A stretch of 14,530 bases of DNA from Lachnospiraceae bacterium UBA6403 (GTDB taxonomy: Bacteria; Bacillota; Clostridia; Lachnospirales; Lachnospiraceae): positions 50,136-64,665 of the forward strand of contig DJPV01000070.1 of the NCBI GenBank assembly GCA_002437435.1, in the 5' to 3' direction. Positions 5,064-13,215 of the stretch are shown piece after piece; the first letter of the stretch is position 1; each line of letters begins with the position of its first letter. Under the pieces are notes generated by a model. That model made no database searches, had not been told where the DNA came from, and saw only the letters and a list, made by a program, of their open reading frames with translations. Made by a program: the position numbers and the translations under genes.

Positions 5064-7781
5064 CTACTGTTCTGTCTGCTTGGCTTCTGAATCTTCCGTC
5101 TGATCTGTTTCCTGTTCTTCCTCCGGTTCTTTACAATAAGCAAATGTAATTACCGCCTTAAACAAGTCACCATCGATCACAATATTAAAATCTGCATGCT
5201 GAAGCTGACACAGGCTTCTTGTAATGGATAATCCAAGTCCACTGCCCTCTGTATTTCTGGAGCTGTCACCTCTTACAAACCGTTCCATCAGCTCATCACT
5301 TGAAATATTCAGAGGTGCTTCTGATATATTCTTGAATTCTATACATACCTTCGCAGGTTCTTTAATGCTCTTTTTAAGATCACGGATCACATTCCCGTCT
5401 TCATCGGTTATATAGGTGTTTACATATAACCGGGTTCCCGGCATTGTGTATTTGAATGCATTATTTAATAGATTATCAAATACTCGCCAGAGATGTCTGC
5501 CATCTGCTTCGATCCCTGCACGATCTTTTGCAAGATTCGTTACCAGCGTGATATTCTTCTGCATCAGTTTATCTATATATTCGCCGGATGCCTGTTCTGC
5601 AATCATATTTGCATCCATGTTCACAAGCTCTACCTTTACATTTCCGGTTGATGCCTTGGAAGCATCCACCAGATCCACGATCAGCTTCTTTAATCTCGCC
5701 GACTGTCTTGCTATTACTTCTATATAAGAAGCCTCCGGCTCTTTCTCGATATTCTCTTTCTGAAGCAGATCGACATAGTTAATAATAGAAGTAAGCGGGG
5801 TCTTGATATCATGCGATACATTTGTGATAAGCTCCGTCTTCATCCGTTCACTTTTCATCCGGTCATCCACCGCAAGCTGGACACCTTCATTAATATGATT
5901 CAGATTCTCACCATGTTCCTTGAACTTTCCAAACATGAATTTTGTATTTACCTTGTGACCGTACTCGCCTTTCGCAAGCTTGTCTCCACCCATAAAGAGT
6001 TCCTGCATCATACAGACAAATCCCAGATAGGCAATTGCACAGACAATTTTCAATAACATTAATACAATAAATCCTGCTTCATTTATATATACAGCATTAA
6101 TAACAAGCATTGCCATTATGATTTCAACGATCGTAATTACGACATACAAAAGGATCGCTTTTATTATAAATGGAATCCTGCTGAATACATACCGAAAAAA
6201 TCCGCTTATCTTTCCTGACTTTCCAAACAGTTTTCGTCCAAGCTTAACAATCCACGATGTATTAAGCAGATTCGACTGTTTGACTCTTACGATCAGATTG
6301 TTAATCAGTAAAAGTCCGACCGTACAGATACAGCCCAAACCGATCAGGCATACAAAGGTCTCAAGTTCCCGACCCGTGATACTATTGTCAATAAAATAAT
6401 GAAGCCGCTCTGTACCGCTGTTATTATAATAATTATAATTATATGACAATGCATAACTTATATTCTGTGCAACAGCAATCAGCAAAATGATAAAGACGAA
6501 TATCACAGCCAATATGATTTCAACCGGAACCTTCTCTACTTTTCTTACTACACCATCTTTGCCGGATAATACCATACTGGTGATCATGAATATGATGCAC
6601 AAAACAAAATCAAGTCCAAAGAAGATCAGAAGTCTGTTCTTTTCCGAAGCTGCTTTGCTGATTGCCTGTATGCTCTTATTCATACGGGAGGAAACGCCAG
6701 ATGTTCCGTCCATATATAAATTTCCGGATGCATATACCGTAATAGAATCTCCTGAATAATTGCCAACGATTACCGTATATCCATCCTTTACGATCGGATA
6801 ATACATATCTTCTTCCGCGTTATATTCGTACCGCTTTGTCTTTCCGTTGGCTGTGATCGTTATCTGATCACCGTTATAGGAAATGGTTACCCCCTCCGGC
6901 GTGCTGTATGAACCGGAACTCTCTATTTGCTCCTCTATTGTTGTAGATTCCTGTGATGTCGCAGGCTCTTCCGATGTTCCTGAATTCTTGGCTTTAGCTT
7001 CCGTCTCTTCTTCAGTATATGTGGTATTTCCCTCCAGATCACTCAGATAAATTCCATAATTATCAGACACCTCTGACCCCGAAAGAGCTGCTTCATCCGG
7101 CATACGCAGGTTGACATAATCATAATTATTTCCTTCCGTTTCCACACCGATACTCTGTGCTTCCTTATAAGTATCATAGGTCAGGATCTTTCCGGTAGGA
7201 ATACTGATCGTCGTACTGACAAATGCTGCCTCCCCTAAAGCTCCATCTTTCTTTGCTGCCTCAGGCAGGTTATCTGTCTGTGCCAGCATAATGGAATTTG
7301 ATTCACCCGTTTTTGAAAAATCCCAATCATCACCAACACTCACATACAGATCTGTTTTCGCATATCCATATGCATCCTCCAGATCTTCTTCGTAAGTTCT
7401 GTCGTATTTATCAAATGCATTTTCCTTTTCCGATAACAGCATCAGGAAATCACTTGCATCAATAACATTATCATGATTCATGTCTTTCTTCTGCAAGGCA
7501 GCGGGATCGTATTCATAGTCTTCCCATTCATCATCACTGCAACTTATATCCAGAGTATTTCTGACATACTCGACCCCACGTTGCATACAGGTATCCAGCA
7601 TCTCACTCTGGTAATTCCATTCCATTTCTGCCCGCAGCTCCGATTCCGATCTGCCCTGAAAGATTCCGGCTTCATACATATCCAGTAATACAAAGCCAAG
7701 TATGAATCCAATGCTGCAGGTAATAAAAAATAACGTATAAATTAAAAACTTAAACGGATTGTTATTTTTTAACTTTTTCAT
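5064..7781 (-). CDS. Multi-pass sensor histidine kinase with extracellular dockerin/EF-hand-like loop
   Basis: A 905-aa membrane kinase. Visible in order: TM1 (about 12-33); a large, probably extracellular domain (34-383); five further membrane segments (about 384-405, 419-441, 474-497, 534-564, 569-594); a HisKA domain with the phospho-accepting His657 in SHDIKTP; and a catalytic ATPase domain with an N-box around Asn773/Asn774 and a G-box at GSGLGL (from Gly846). The usual DxGxG box is replaced by a KNISEAPLNIS stretch. The extracellular domain holds DMNHDNVIDASD (100-111), which matches the calcium-binding loop of dockerin/EF-hand repeats (D, N, D, D, D at positions 1, 3, 5, 9, 12). It also has a Ser/Thr/Glu-rich linker and Tyr/Gly-rich beta-like sequence. 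The gene follows its response regulator by 38 bp, so they act as a pair. The ligand is unknown; cell-wall stress or an extracellular polymer is a guess. The C-terminal tail is acidic. Confidence 0.92.
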   Translation of the reverse strand: MKKLKNNNPFKFLIYTLFFITCSIGFILGFVLLDMYEAGIFQGRSESELRAEMEWNYQSEMLDTCMQRGVEYVRNTLDISCSDDEWEDYEYDPAALQKKDMNHDNVIDASDFLMLLSEKENAFDKYDRTYEEDLEDAYGYAKTDLYVSVGDDWDFSKTGESNSIMLAQTDNLPEAAKKDGALGEAAFVSTTISIPTGKILTYDTYKEAQSIGVETEGNNYDYVNLRMPDEAALSGSEVSDNYGIYLSDLEGNTTYTEEETEAKAKNSGTSEEPATSQESTTIEEQIESSGSYSTPEGVTISYNGDQITITANGKTKRYEYNAEEDMYYPIVKDGYTVIVGNYSGDSITVYASGNLYMDGTSGVSSRMNKSIQAISKAASEKNRLLIFFGLDFVLCIIFMITSMVLSGKDGVVRKVEKVPVEIILAVIFVFIILLIAVAQNISYALSYNYNYYNNSGTERLHYFIDNSITGRELETFVCLIGLGCICTVGLLLINNLIVRVKQSNLLNTSWIVKLGRKLFGKSGKISGFFRYVFSRIPFIIKAILLYVVITIVEIIMAMLVINAVYINEAGFIVLMLLKIVCAIAYLGFVCMMQELFMGGDKLAKGEYGHKVNTKFMFGKFKEHGENLNHINEGVQLAVDDRMKSERMKTELITNVSHDIKTPLTSIINYVDLLQKENIEKEPEASYIEVIARQSARLKKLIVDLVDASKASTGNVKVELVNMDANMIAEQASGEYIDKLMQKNITLVTNLAKDRAGIEADGRHLWRVFDNLLNNAFKYTMPGTRLYVNTYITDEDGNVIRDLKKSIKEPAKVCIEFKNISEAPLNISSDELMERFVRGDSSRNTEGSGLGLSITRSLCQLQHADFNIVIDGDLFKAVITFAYCKEPEEEQETDQTEDSEAKQTEQ

Positions 7782-7819
7782 GTTCCATTTTCTCCATTCC
7801 TGTCAGACTGCATCGAGGT

Positions 7820-8509
7820 TTACTGATATTCCATCTTATAACCTCTGCCCCAGATAACCTTGATATATCTTGGTTCTCCGGGATTGATCTCTATCTTTTC
7901 ACGCAAATGACGGATATGAACAGCTACCGAACCTTCGGCTCCGAGCGGTGTTTCTTTCCAGACTTCCTTGTAAATATCTCTCGGTGAAAACACCTGTCCC
8001 GGATGTTCCATCAGAAGTCTTAAAATATCATATTCAGTCGGCGTCAGACTGACCAGTTCGCCATCAACCGTAACCTGTTTGGAATTATCATTCAGTTCGA
8101 TTCCACCGATCACGATCGAATCTTTCTTGATCTGTCCGCTTCCAAGCTGCATATATCTTCGAAGCTGTGACTTCACTCTGGCGATCACCTCTACCGGATT
8201 AAACGGTTTGGTTATGTAATCATCTGCTCCCACTTCCAGACCAAGGATCTTATCTGTATCTTCACTCTTTGCGGTCAGAAGGATAACCGGCAGATTCGTC
8301 TCCTCGCGAATCTTTAACATCGCTGTGATCCCATCCATCTCCGGCATCATGATATCCATTAACACCAGATGGATGTCATGTTCTTTGATCTGCTCTAACG
8401 CTTCTTTTCCGTTGTATGCTTCATAAATATTATAACCGGATGTTTTCAGGTAAATCTTTAAAGCTGATACGATATCTTTCTCATCATCGCAAATTAGTAT
8501 ATTATACAT
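7820..8509 (-). CDS. OmpR/PhoB-family response regulator
   Basis: A 229-aa two-domain regulator. The receiver domain has the acidic pair Asp8/Asp9, phospho-acceptor Asp52 in LVLMDIMMPEMDG, Thr79 and Lys101 in ITKPF. The C-terminal winged helix has the OmpR-type run LTPTEYDILRLLMEHPGQVFS, shown here as LTPTEYDILRLL, followed by VAVHIRHLREKIE and VIWGRGYKME. The start is set at ATG 8509 (MYNILICDDEKD) because AGGAG precedes it at good spacing and the length is then typical. An in-frame ATG at 8578 would add 23 residues unlike the family. It is co-transcribed with the downstream kinase, its likely phosphodonor. TTAAGAT repeats at its promoter suggest autoregulation. Confidence 0.95.
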   Translation of the reverse strand: MYNILICDDEKDIVSALKIYLKTSGYNIYEAYNGKEALEQIKEHDIHLVLMDIMMPEMDGITAMLKIREETNLPVILLTAKSEDTDKILGLEVGADDYITKPFNPVEVIARVKSQLRRYMQLGSGQIKKDSIVIGGIELNDNSKQVTVDGELVSLTPTEYDILRLLMEHPGQVFSPRDIYKEVWKETPLGAEGSVAVHIRHLREKIEINPGEPRYIKVIWGRGYKMEYQ

Positions 8510-8635
8510 TTCTTCTCTCCTCGTCTGAAAATATGATTGTTGTCTGTATCTTTTCTGGTACGTGTGCGCACCACGCATTCCTTTTTAGGATACAGCAACC
8601 CGCTGATATTTTCCATATCTTTCTTTGACGCTATC

Positions 8636-8665
8636 ATTGTAAGGCTTTCTACCATTAAGATACAA
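8636..8665 (-). promoter_or_regulatory. Candidate promoter of the two-component operon
   Basis: Minus strand: TTGTAT (complement of 8660-8665) and TACAAT (complement of 8636-8641), 18 bp apart. This gives an untranslated leader of about 120 bases before the regulator start. The -35 is mediocre, as expected for an activated promoter with regulator boxes beside it. Confidence 0.55.
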
Positions 8666-8694
8666 TTTGGGATATCCTTAAGATTTATTAAGAT
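8655..8694. promoter_or_regulatory. TTAAGAT direct repeats, probable response-regulator binding site
   Basis: TTAAGAT occurs at 8655-8661, 8678-8684 and 8688-8694. The last two are exactly 10 bp apart, as OmpR-family dimers prefer, and lie upstream of the candidate -35; the first overlaps it. The likely binder is the adjacent regulator, controlling its own operon. Confidence 0.6.
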
Positions 8695-8702
8695 GTACTA
8701 AC

Positions 8703-8852
8703 GATAGAAGTATGGAATGATATATCTTCATTTCGCAAATCACTCTCGTTCTATCCTCGATGCAGCGGTACATAAAGTTGCAAAAGACGCAACTTAAGTA
8801 CCGGCACTCGGATAGGTTTGCTACATGAAATATATCATTCCACACTTCTATC
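8703..8852. repeat. 150-bp rod-like inverted-repeat element
   Basis: Outer arms 8703-8725 and 8830-8852 pair at 22 of 23 positions; the one mismatch (8712/8843) is a G-U wobble on the minus strand. The pairing goes on through 8727-8731 with 8825-8829, 8735-8739 with 8817-8821, 8751-8756 with 8810-8815, 8761-8763 with 8804-8806, 8767-8771 with 8798-8802, and an apical hairpin 8775-8781 with 8789-8795. One side carries an unpaired 11-base bulge (8740-8750). There is no protein gene inside. It is too long and too branched for a simple terminator and has no T-run. It could be a structured RNA, a small mobile element or a regulatory leader for either divergent gene. Confidence 0.75.
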
Positions 8853-8865
8853 TGTATATTGATTC

Positions 8866-8894
8866 TTGTTTTTCTCGTTTTCAGATGCTACACT
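8866..8894 (+). promoter_or_regulatory. Candidate promoter of the DUF4317-like gene
   Basis: TTGTTT (8866-8871) and TACACT (8889-8894) are 17 bp apart. The -10 is preceded by TGC, giving the extended TGn motif. The start codon lies 57 bp further on, after AT-rich leader sequence with a run of eight T. Confidence 0.55.
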
Positions 8895-8950
8895 TATTAG
8901 GCTTATTAATGCGTTTTTTTTAAAGTTTTTTATAAAGGAGTTTGATACAT

Positions 8951-10135
8951 ATGACAAAGAAAGAGGTTCTGGAAATCCGGCATCAGTTTGCGCAGGCTAC
9001 CTGTTCGATCGATAAGATCTGTGGCTGCTATGTGGATGGTGACAGACGTAAAATTGCAACAATGAAGGAAGCGTTTCTCTCTCTGCCGGAGGAGGAAGCT
9101 TTTAAATATTTTGAGATCTTTAAGAAGAACTTGTCCGGCTCGATCGGAAAGAATCTGATCACAATGCCGTTTCCTACGGATTCGGAATTTGATGGCGGTA
9201 CGCAGGAATTTCTGTTAAAGCTGCGTAACAGTAAGTTAGAGGATGATGAACTGATCGACCAGTTCTATGATAAGGTAATCGAGAATTACGACTATACCGG
9301 AAACTATCTGATCCTGTTGATCCATGATACATATGATGTACCGGGAAAGACAACAGATGGACTGACGATGGATGATGCCTCAGATGAGATCTACGAATAT
9401 ATCATGTGCTGTATCTGCCATGTAAATCTGTCAAAAGCGGGACTTAGTTATTTTGATTCAGAGAACACCTTCCACAACCGTATCCGTGACTGGATCGTAG
9501 ATGTTCCCGATATCGGTTTTCTGTTCCCGGCATTTATCGACCGGACAGCTGACATCCACAATGTCCTCTATTATACAAAGAAACCGGAAGAAATCCATGA
9601 GGAGTTCATCCGATATATTCTTGGAACCGGAATGCCGGTAACTGCCGGTAATCAGAAAGAGGCGTTCCAGACGATCATCACTGATACACTTGGAATGGAC
9701 TGTGATTATGAAGTGATCCGGAATATCCATGAGAATCTGAATGAAATGATCGAGGAACAGAAGGACAATCCGGAACCACTGACCTTATCCAGAAATTCCT
9801 TAAAGAATCTGCTTGAAAATTCGGGTGTATCCGAAGAAAAATTGCAGACCTTTGATGCGAACTTTGACCGTGCCGCTGCCGCTTCCGTGAACCAGCGTCC
9901 GGTTGCCGAAGGCTCCGAGGAGACTCTCCCTGCGCCGGCTCCGGGTAAAGTACAGCTCTATGCAAATAATATCGCAAGTACAAAATCATTTGAGGTAAAG
10001 ACCCCGGATGTCGTGATCAAGGTCAATCCCGACCGCGCCGATCTCGTAGAGACCCGTGAGATCGATGGACGGAAATGTATCGTAATCGAGATCACAGATG
10101 AAGTATCCGTAAACGGAATTCCGGTAAAATATTAA
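8951..10135 (+). CDS. DUF4317-like protein of unknown function
   Basis: A 394-aa soluble protein with no signal peptide or membrane segment. From memory it resembles the DUF4317 family common in Lachnospiraceae, with CGCYVDGDRRKI near the N-terminus, NLSKAGLSYFDSE, RIRDWIVDVPDIGFLFPAF and DRTADIHNVLYYTK in the middle. The biochemical role of the family is not known to me. The C-terminal third (about 300-394) is linked by an Ala/Pro-rich stretch (SEETLPAPAPGK) and ends in a compact beta-rich segment, KVNPDRADLVETREIDGR, that may be a separate small domain. ATG 8951 is preferred because AAAGGAG (8934-8940) lies 10 bases upstream; the in-frame TTG at 8942 is too close to that site. It is the only plus-strand protein gene and stands alone, convergent with sbcC. 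Confidence 0.85.
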   Translation: MTKKEVLEIRHQFAQATCSIDKICGCYVDGDRRKIATMKEAFLSLPEEEAFKYFEIFKKNLSGSIGKNLITMPFPTDSEFDGGTQEFLLKLRNSKLEDDELIDQFYDKVIENYDYTGNYLILLIHDTYDVPGKTTDGLTMDDASDEIYEYIMCCICHVNLSKAGLSYFDSENTFHNRIRDWIVDVPDIGFLFPAFIDRTADIHNVLYYTKKPEEIHEEFIRYILGTGMPVTAGNQKEAFQTIITDTLGMDCDYEVIRNIHENLNEMIEEQKDNPEPLTLSRNSLKNLLENSGVSEEKLQTFDANFDRAAAASVNQRPVAEGSEETLPAPAPGKVQLYANNIASTKSFEVKTPDVVIKVNPDRADLVETREIDGRKCIVIEITDEVSVNGIPVKY

Positions 10136-10141
10136 AAAATG

Positions 10142-10195
10142 CCCCACTGACCATACAAATACCTGTAAGCAGATATTTTCCTATGACCAGTGGGG
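10142..10195. terminator. Bidirectional terminator between DUF4317-like gene and sbcC
   Basis: CCCCACTG (10142-10149) pairs perfectly with CAGTGGGG (10188-10195). A smaller inner hairpin lies in the 38-base loop. On the plus strand the stem is followed by TATATTTTTC, on the minus strand by a T-run (complement of 10135-10139). It sits between convergent genes, so it probably ends both transcripts. Confidence 0.75.
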
Positions 10196-10204
10196 TATAT
10201 TTTT

Positions 10205-13200
10205 CTACACCTGTATCTCCACATGACTGCCGCCCTGATGATCTTTGGTGACCAGGATCTGGCGGTCGATACGATGCTTCAGTTCTTCCACATGAGATAT
10301 GATACCAACCAGATGATCGGACTCGGACAGTTCAGCCAGCACATTAAGTGCCTGCTCCAGAATATCTGAATCCAGAGAACCAAAGCCTTCATCGATAAAT
10401 AATGTATCAATTCTTACGCCTGCTGCATTTGCAGATACAATATCAGCAAGTCCAAGTGCCATAGACAGAGATGCCACAAATGCTTCCCCACCGGACAGTG
10501 TTTTGACATCTCTTTCCTTTCCTGTCCGATGATCCAGCACGAACAGATCAAGTCCTCTGTTTCCCGCAGTCTTCTGTCCACGTTTCAGTTCAAACTGATT
10601 GCATACGATCTGGCGCAGTCTGTGATTTGCACTGTCTATAATACGATCAAAATAAACCTCCTGTATATAAGTTTCCAGCTTATAGTTGCCAAGTGCCGCC
10701 TGTGACAGATCTTGAAGTTTACTGTATCTCTTATAGATATTCTGATATGCTCCATGATCCTTCTTTAATTTGCTGTACGCTGCCTTATTCTTGACCAGTC
10801 GTTCCGCCATCGCGTCATGTCTGATGGCAACATTGTTTTTTTTCTGGATCGTGTGCTCTATCTGCCCGGATATCTGTTCAAGCAGAACGGTCGATGCAGT
10901 ACAGAAATATGTATAAGATTCTCCATAGCAGCCCGCCTGATTCTCCAGTTCCTGTTCATCTGTAAAATCATTTTCCCTGAGTCTGACAGAAAGTCTCTGA
11001 ATCACACTCTCATCATTTACAGATGTGTCCATTTCTCCACCATCCGTTTCAAGTGCATCCAGAACCTCTTTCTCCAACTGCCATTCCTGTTGATACTGCA
11101 TATTCTGATCTTCTGCATCACGTTTCAGATTGGTTTCCAGTGCAGAGAGTTCTTTTGCCAGTTTATTATAAGTATCTCTCGCTTCTGTCTTCTTCCGGTT
11201 CACCTCGGCAATCTCATTTCTCACCTGCTGCAACTGCTTCAGGATATCTGACTCATCCCCCTGGATCTCCTGCCGCATCTGTGCCGCTGCTGCCTGTTTT
11301 GCTGTGTAACTTCGGTCTGCCTCCTGATATTCCTCTGTTACCCGTATTTCCGTTTCTTCCAGTTCTTTTATCTGCAAACGAAGCTCACCAAGCTTCCTTT
11401 TATGTTCCTGATAACTCCGATGCTCTTTCTCGAGTGTCATCAATCTGCTCTCATTTTCTTCTGCTTCTTTCGCCCAGACCGCATGCAGTTTTCTGACCTC
11501 ATCTATCAGAATGTCAGTCTGTACCATCTGTCCCGGCATGGTGAAAGCTGCCAACTCATTAACCGCTACTGTTGTCTTGCTACGCTTTTCCTCCAACCGG
11601 CCATTCATACTGCCAAGTTCATTTTCTTTTCGTCTAAACGAATCATCCGCCTGATCAAATGCTGCCCGAAGCTTCTTTATCATTTCTTCTGTTACTATAG
11701 CTCCATCACAATGTGCCTTTGCAGGATGTGTTTTACTTCCGCAGACGGGACATGGTTCTCCCTCCTGCAGATCTGCCGCCAGTTCTCCGCAGACCTGCTC
11801 ATTTCTATTTCTGATAGCTTCCTCATAATCAGTATTTGCCTGATTTCGCTTCTCAAATGCATGCTGGTTATCAAGCACCATCTGCTGTTTCTTCTCCTCC
11901 AGATCATCAATCTCCATGCACTCTTTTTCAAGCTCCTGTAACCGCTGCATGCATTCCATGATCTGCTTCTTTTCAGTCTGGACCTTTTCAAGTTTCACCT
12001 GTGAAGTATCGCCCAGGTTCACGATCTGTTCCAGCTCCTCGGCCTGTCTTCGAACCTCCTTCTTTGTTTCAAAAATGCCCTGTCTTTTCTTTCCTGCCTG
12101 ATGGTATACCTGCTCCACAAGGAGCAGTTCTTTCTCCATCTCACTTAAACGGACAAAAGAATCCACCTGTTTCTGAAGTTCAGCCTGTCTCAGCATAAGT
12201 GCATCTGCAGACTGTGATTCCATCTTATGATTCTGTGCTTCTGCTCTGGCAAATTCCTGTTTTACCTGTCTGTATGCGTCAAGATGTGCCACATAACCGT
12301 CATAAGTCTGACCAATGATCTTCTTATTATTCTCAATCGTCGTATACCAGTTACTGTATTGATTATTGGTCTGTGTATAAGTTTCAATCTGATGATGAAG
12401 CTCATCGGCCTGCTTTTCTTCGATCTGATTCAGGCTTTGCAGCTCTTTCAGAATATCGTCAAATGCCAGATGGCGGTTTTCCAGATGCTCCGGTAAATCC
12501 TGAAGTCCTGTTTTATAAAGCTCCGTTTCATCCGGCAGCTCGATTCCCTCTATCGTACGATCCACCTTTGCAACAAGCTCTGTATAGACACTCTCTGCTT
12601 CCTTGCAGTCCTGTGCAATCCGGTTCTGGATATATTCGTAAATCTTCGTATCAAATATTGTCTTAAAGATATCGCTTCGAGTCTTCGTATCTGCAACTAA
12701 CAGCTTCTTAAAATCTCCCTGCGCGATCATCGCAACCTGTCGGAACTGATCGGCTGTAAGTCCCAGCACTTCTCTTACTCTTCCAATCACACCCGCTGTA
12801 CGCTTTCCATCAATATCTGCCGCTTTCAGTTCTGTCTCCTGTCCATCCTCCATCCAGCGTACTTCTGCCTGCTTCATAGATTTGTATCCCGGTCTCTCAT
12901 ATGCCGGGCTTCGCCAGATCTTATATTCATGACCAGCGCTTTCAAATAACAGTTCTACATAAGTGAGCTGCTTCGGGGCTGCAAAATCACTCCGCAGCAT
13001 TTCACCATTTCGTCCGGTGTTATTTTTTCCGCTTCCAGCACTGGTCTCTCCATAAAGGGCATACATGATTCCATCAAATATCGTTGTCTTTCCTGACCCG
13101 GTATCACCGGAAATCAGAAAAAGTCCCTGCTTTCCAAATTTTCGAAAATCTATCTCTGTCTTTTCTATATATGTTCCAAACGCTTCCATTGTAAGTACCA

Positions 13201-13210
13201 GTGGCCGCAT
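10205..13210 (-). CDS. sbcC: SbcC, SMC/Rad50-like ATPase subunit of the SbcCD nuclease
   Basis: A protein of about 1001 aa with the Rad50/SbcC layout: an N-terminal ATPase half with Walker A GDTGSGKTT (Lys41), a long coiled coil, the zinc hook CPVC at 487-490 almost exactly mid-protein, the returning coiled coil, then the signature motif LSGGEAF (from about 905), Walker B TLFIDEGFG (Asp940/Glu941) and the ISHVEEL switch histidine. With SbcD it opens and cleaves hairpins, palindromes and blocked DNA ends. All catalytic motifs are intact and the length is normal. ATG 13210 (MRPLVLTMEAFG) fits the family start and has AGGGG eight bases upstream. ATG 13213 is nearly as good. A GTG at 13219 overlaps the sbcD stop but lies too close to that site. 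Translational coupling with sbcD is likely. Confidence 0.96.
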   Translation of the reverse strand: MRPLVLTMEAFGTYIEKTEIDFRKFGKQGLFLISGDTGSGKTTIFDGIMYALYGETSAGSGKNNTGRNGEMLRSDFAAPKQLTYVELLFESAGHEYKIWRSPAYERPGYKSMKQAEVRWMEDGQETELKAADIDGKRTAGVIGRVREVLGLTADQFRQVAMIAQGDFKKLLVADTKTRSDIFKTIFDTKIYEYIQNRIAQDCKEAESVYTELVAKVDRTIEGIELPDETELYKTGLQDLPEHLENRHLAFDDILKELQSLNQIEEKQADELHHQIETYTQTNNQYSNWYTTIENNKKIIGQTYDGYVAHLDAYRQVKQEFARAEAQNHKMESQSADALMLRQAELQKQVDSFVRLSEMEKELLLVEQVYHQAGKKRQGIFETKKEVRRQAEELEQIVNLGDTSQVKLEKVQTEKKQIMECMQRLQELEKECMEIDDLEEKKQQMVLDNQHAFEKRNQANTDYEEAIRNRNEQVCGELAADLQEGEPCPVCGSKTHPAKAHCDGAIVTEEMIKKLRAAFDQADDSFRRKENELGSMNGRLEEKRSKTTVAVNELAAFTMPGQMVQTDILIDEVRKLHAVWAKEAEENESRLMTLEKEHRSYQEHKRKLGELRLQIKELEETEIRVTEEYQEADRSYTAKQAAAAQMRQEIQGDESDILKQLQQVRNEIAEVNRKKTEARDTYNKLAKELSALETNLKRDAEDQNMQYQQEWQLEKEVLDALETDGGEMDTSVNDESVIQRLSVRLRENDFTDEQELENQAGCYGESYTYFCTASTVLLEQISGQIEHTIQKKNNVAIRHDAMAERLVKNKAAYSKLKKDHGAYQNIYKRYSKLQDLSQAALGNYKLETYIQEVYFDRIIDSANHRLRQIVCNQFELKRGQKTAGNRGLDLFVLDHRTGKERDVKTLSGGEAFVASLSMALGLADIVSANAAGVRIDTLFIDEGFGSLDSDILEQALNVLAELSESDHLVGIISHVEELKHRIDRQILVTKDHQGGSHVEIQV

Positions 13211-13215
13211 CATCT

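Noticed and set aside
8510..8578. Longer start for the response regulator at 8578
   Set aside because: The extra 23 residues do not resemble a receiver domain, and AGGAG lies just upstream of the ATG at 8509, giving the usual 229-aa length.
11023..11941. Open frames on the plus strand opposite sbcC, and similar ones opposite the kinase, rsmH and PBP genes
   Set aside because: They lie antisense to genes with full sets of conserved motifs, are low in complexity, and lack convincing ribosome sites.
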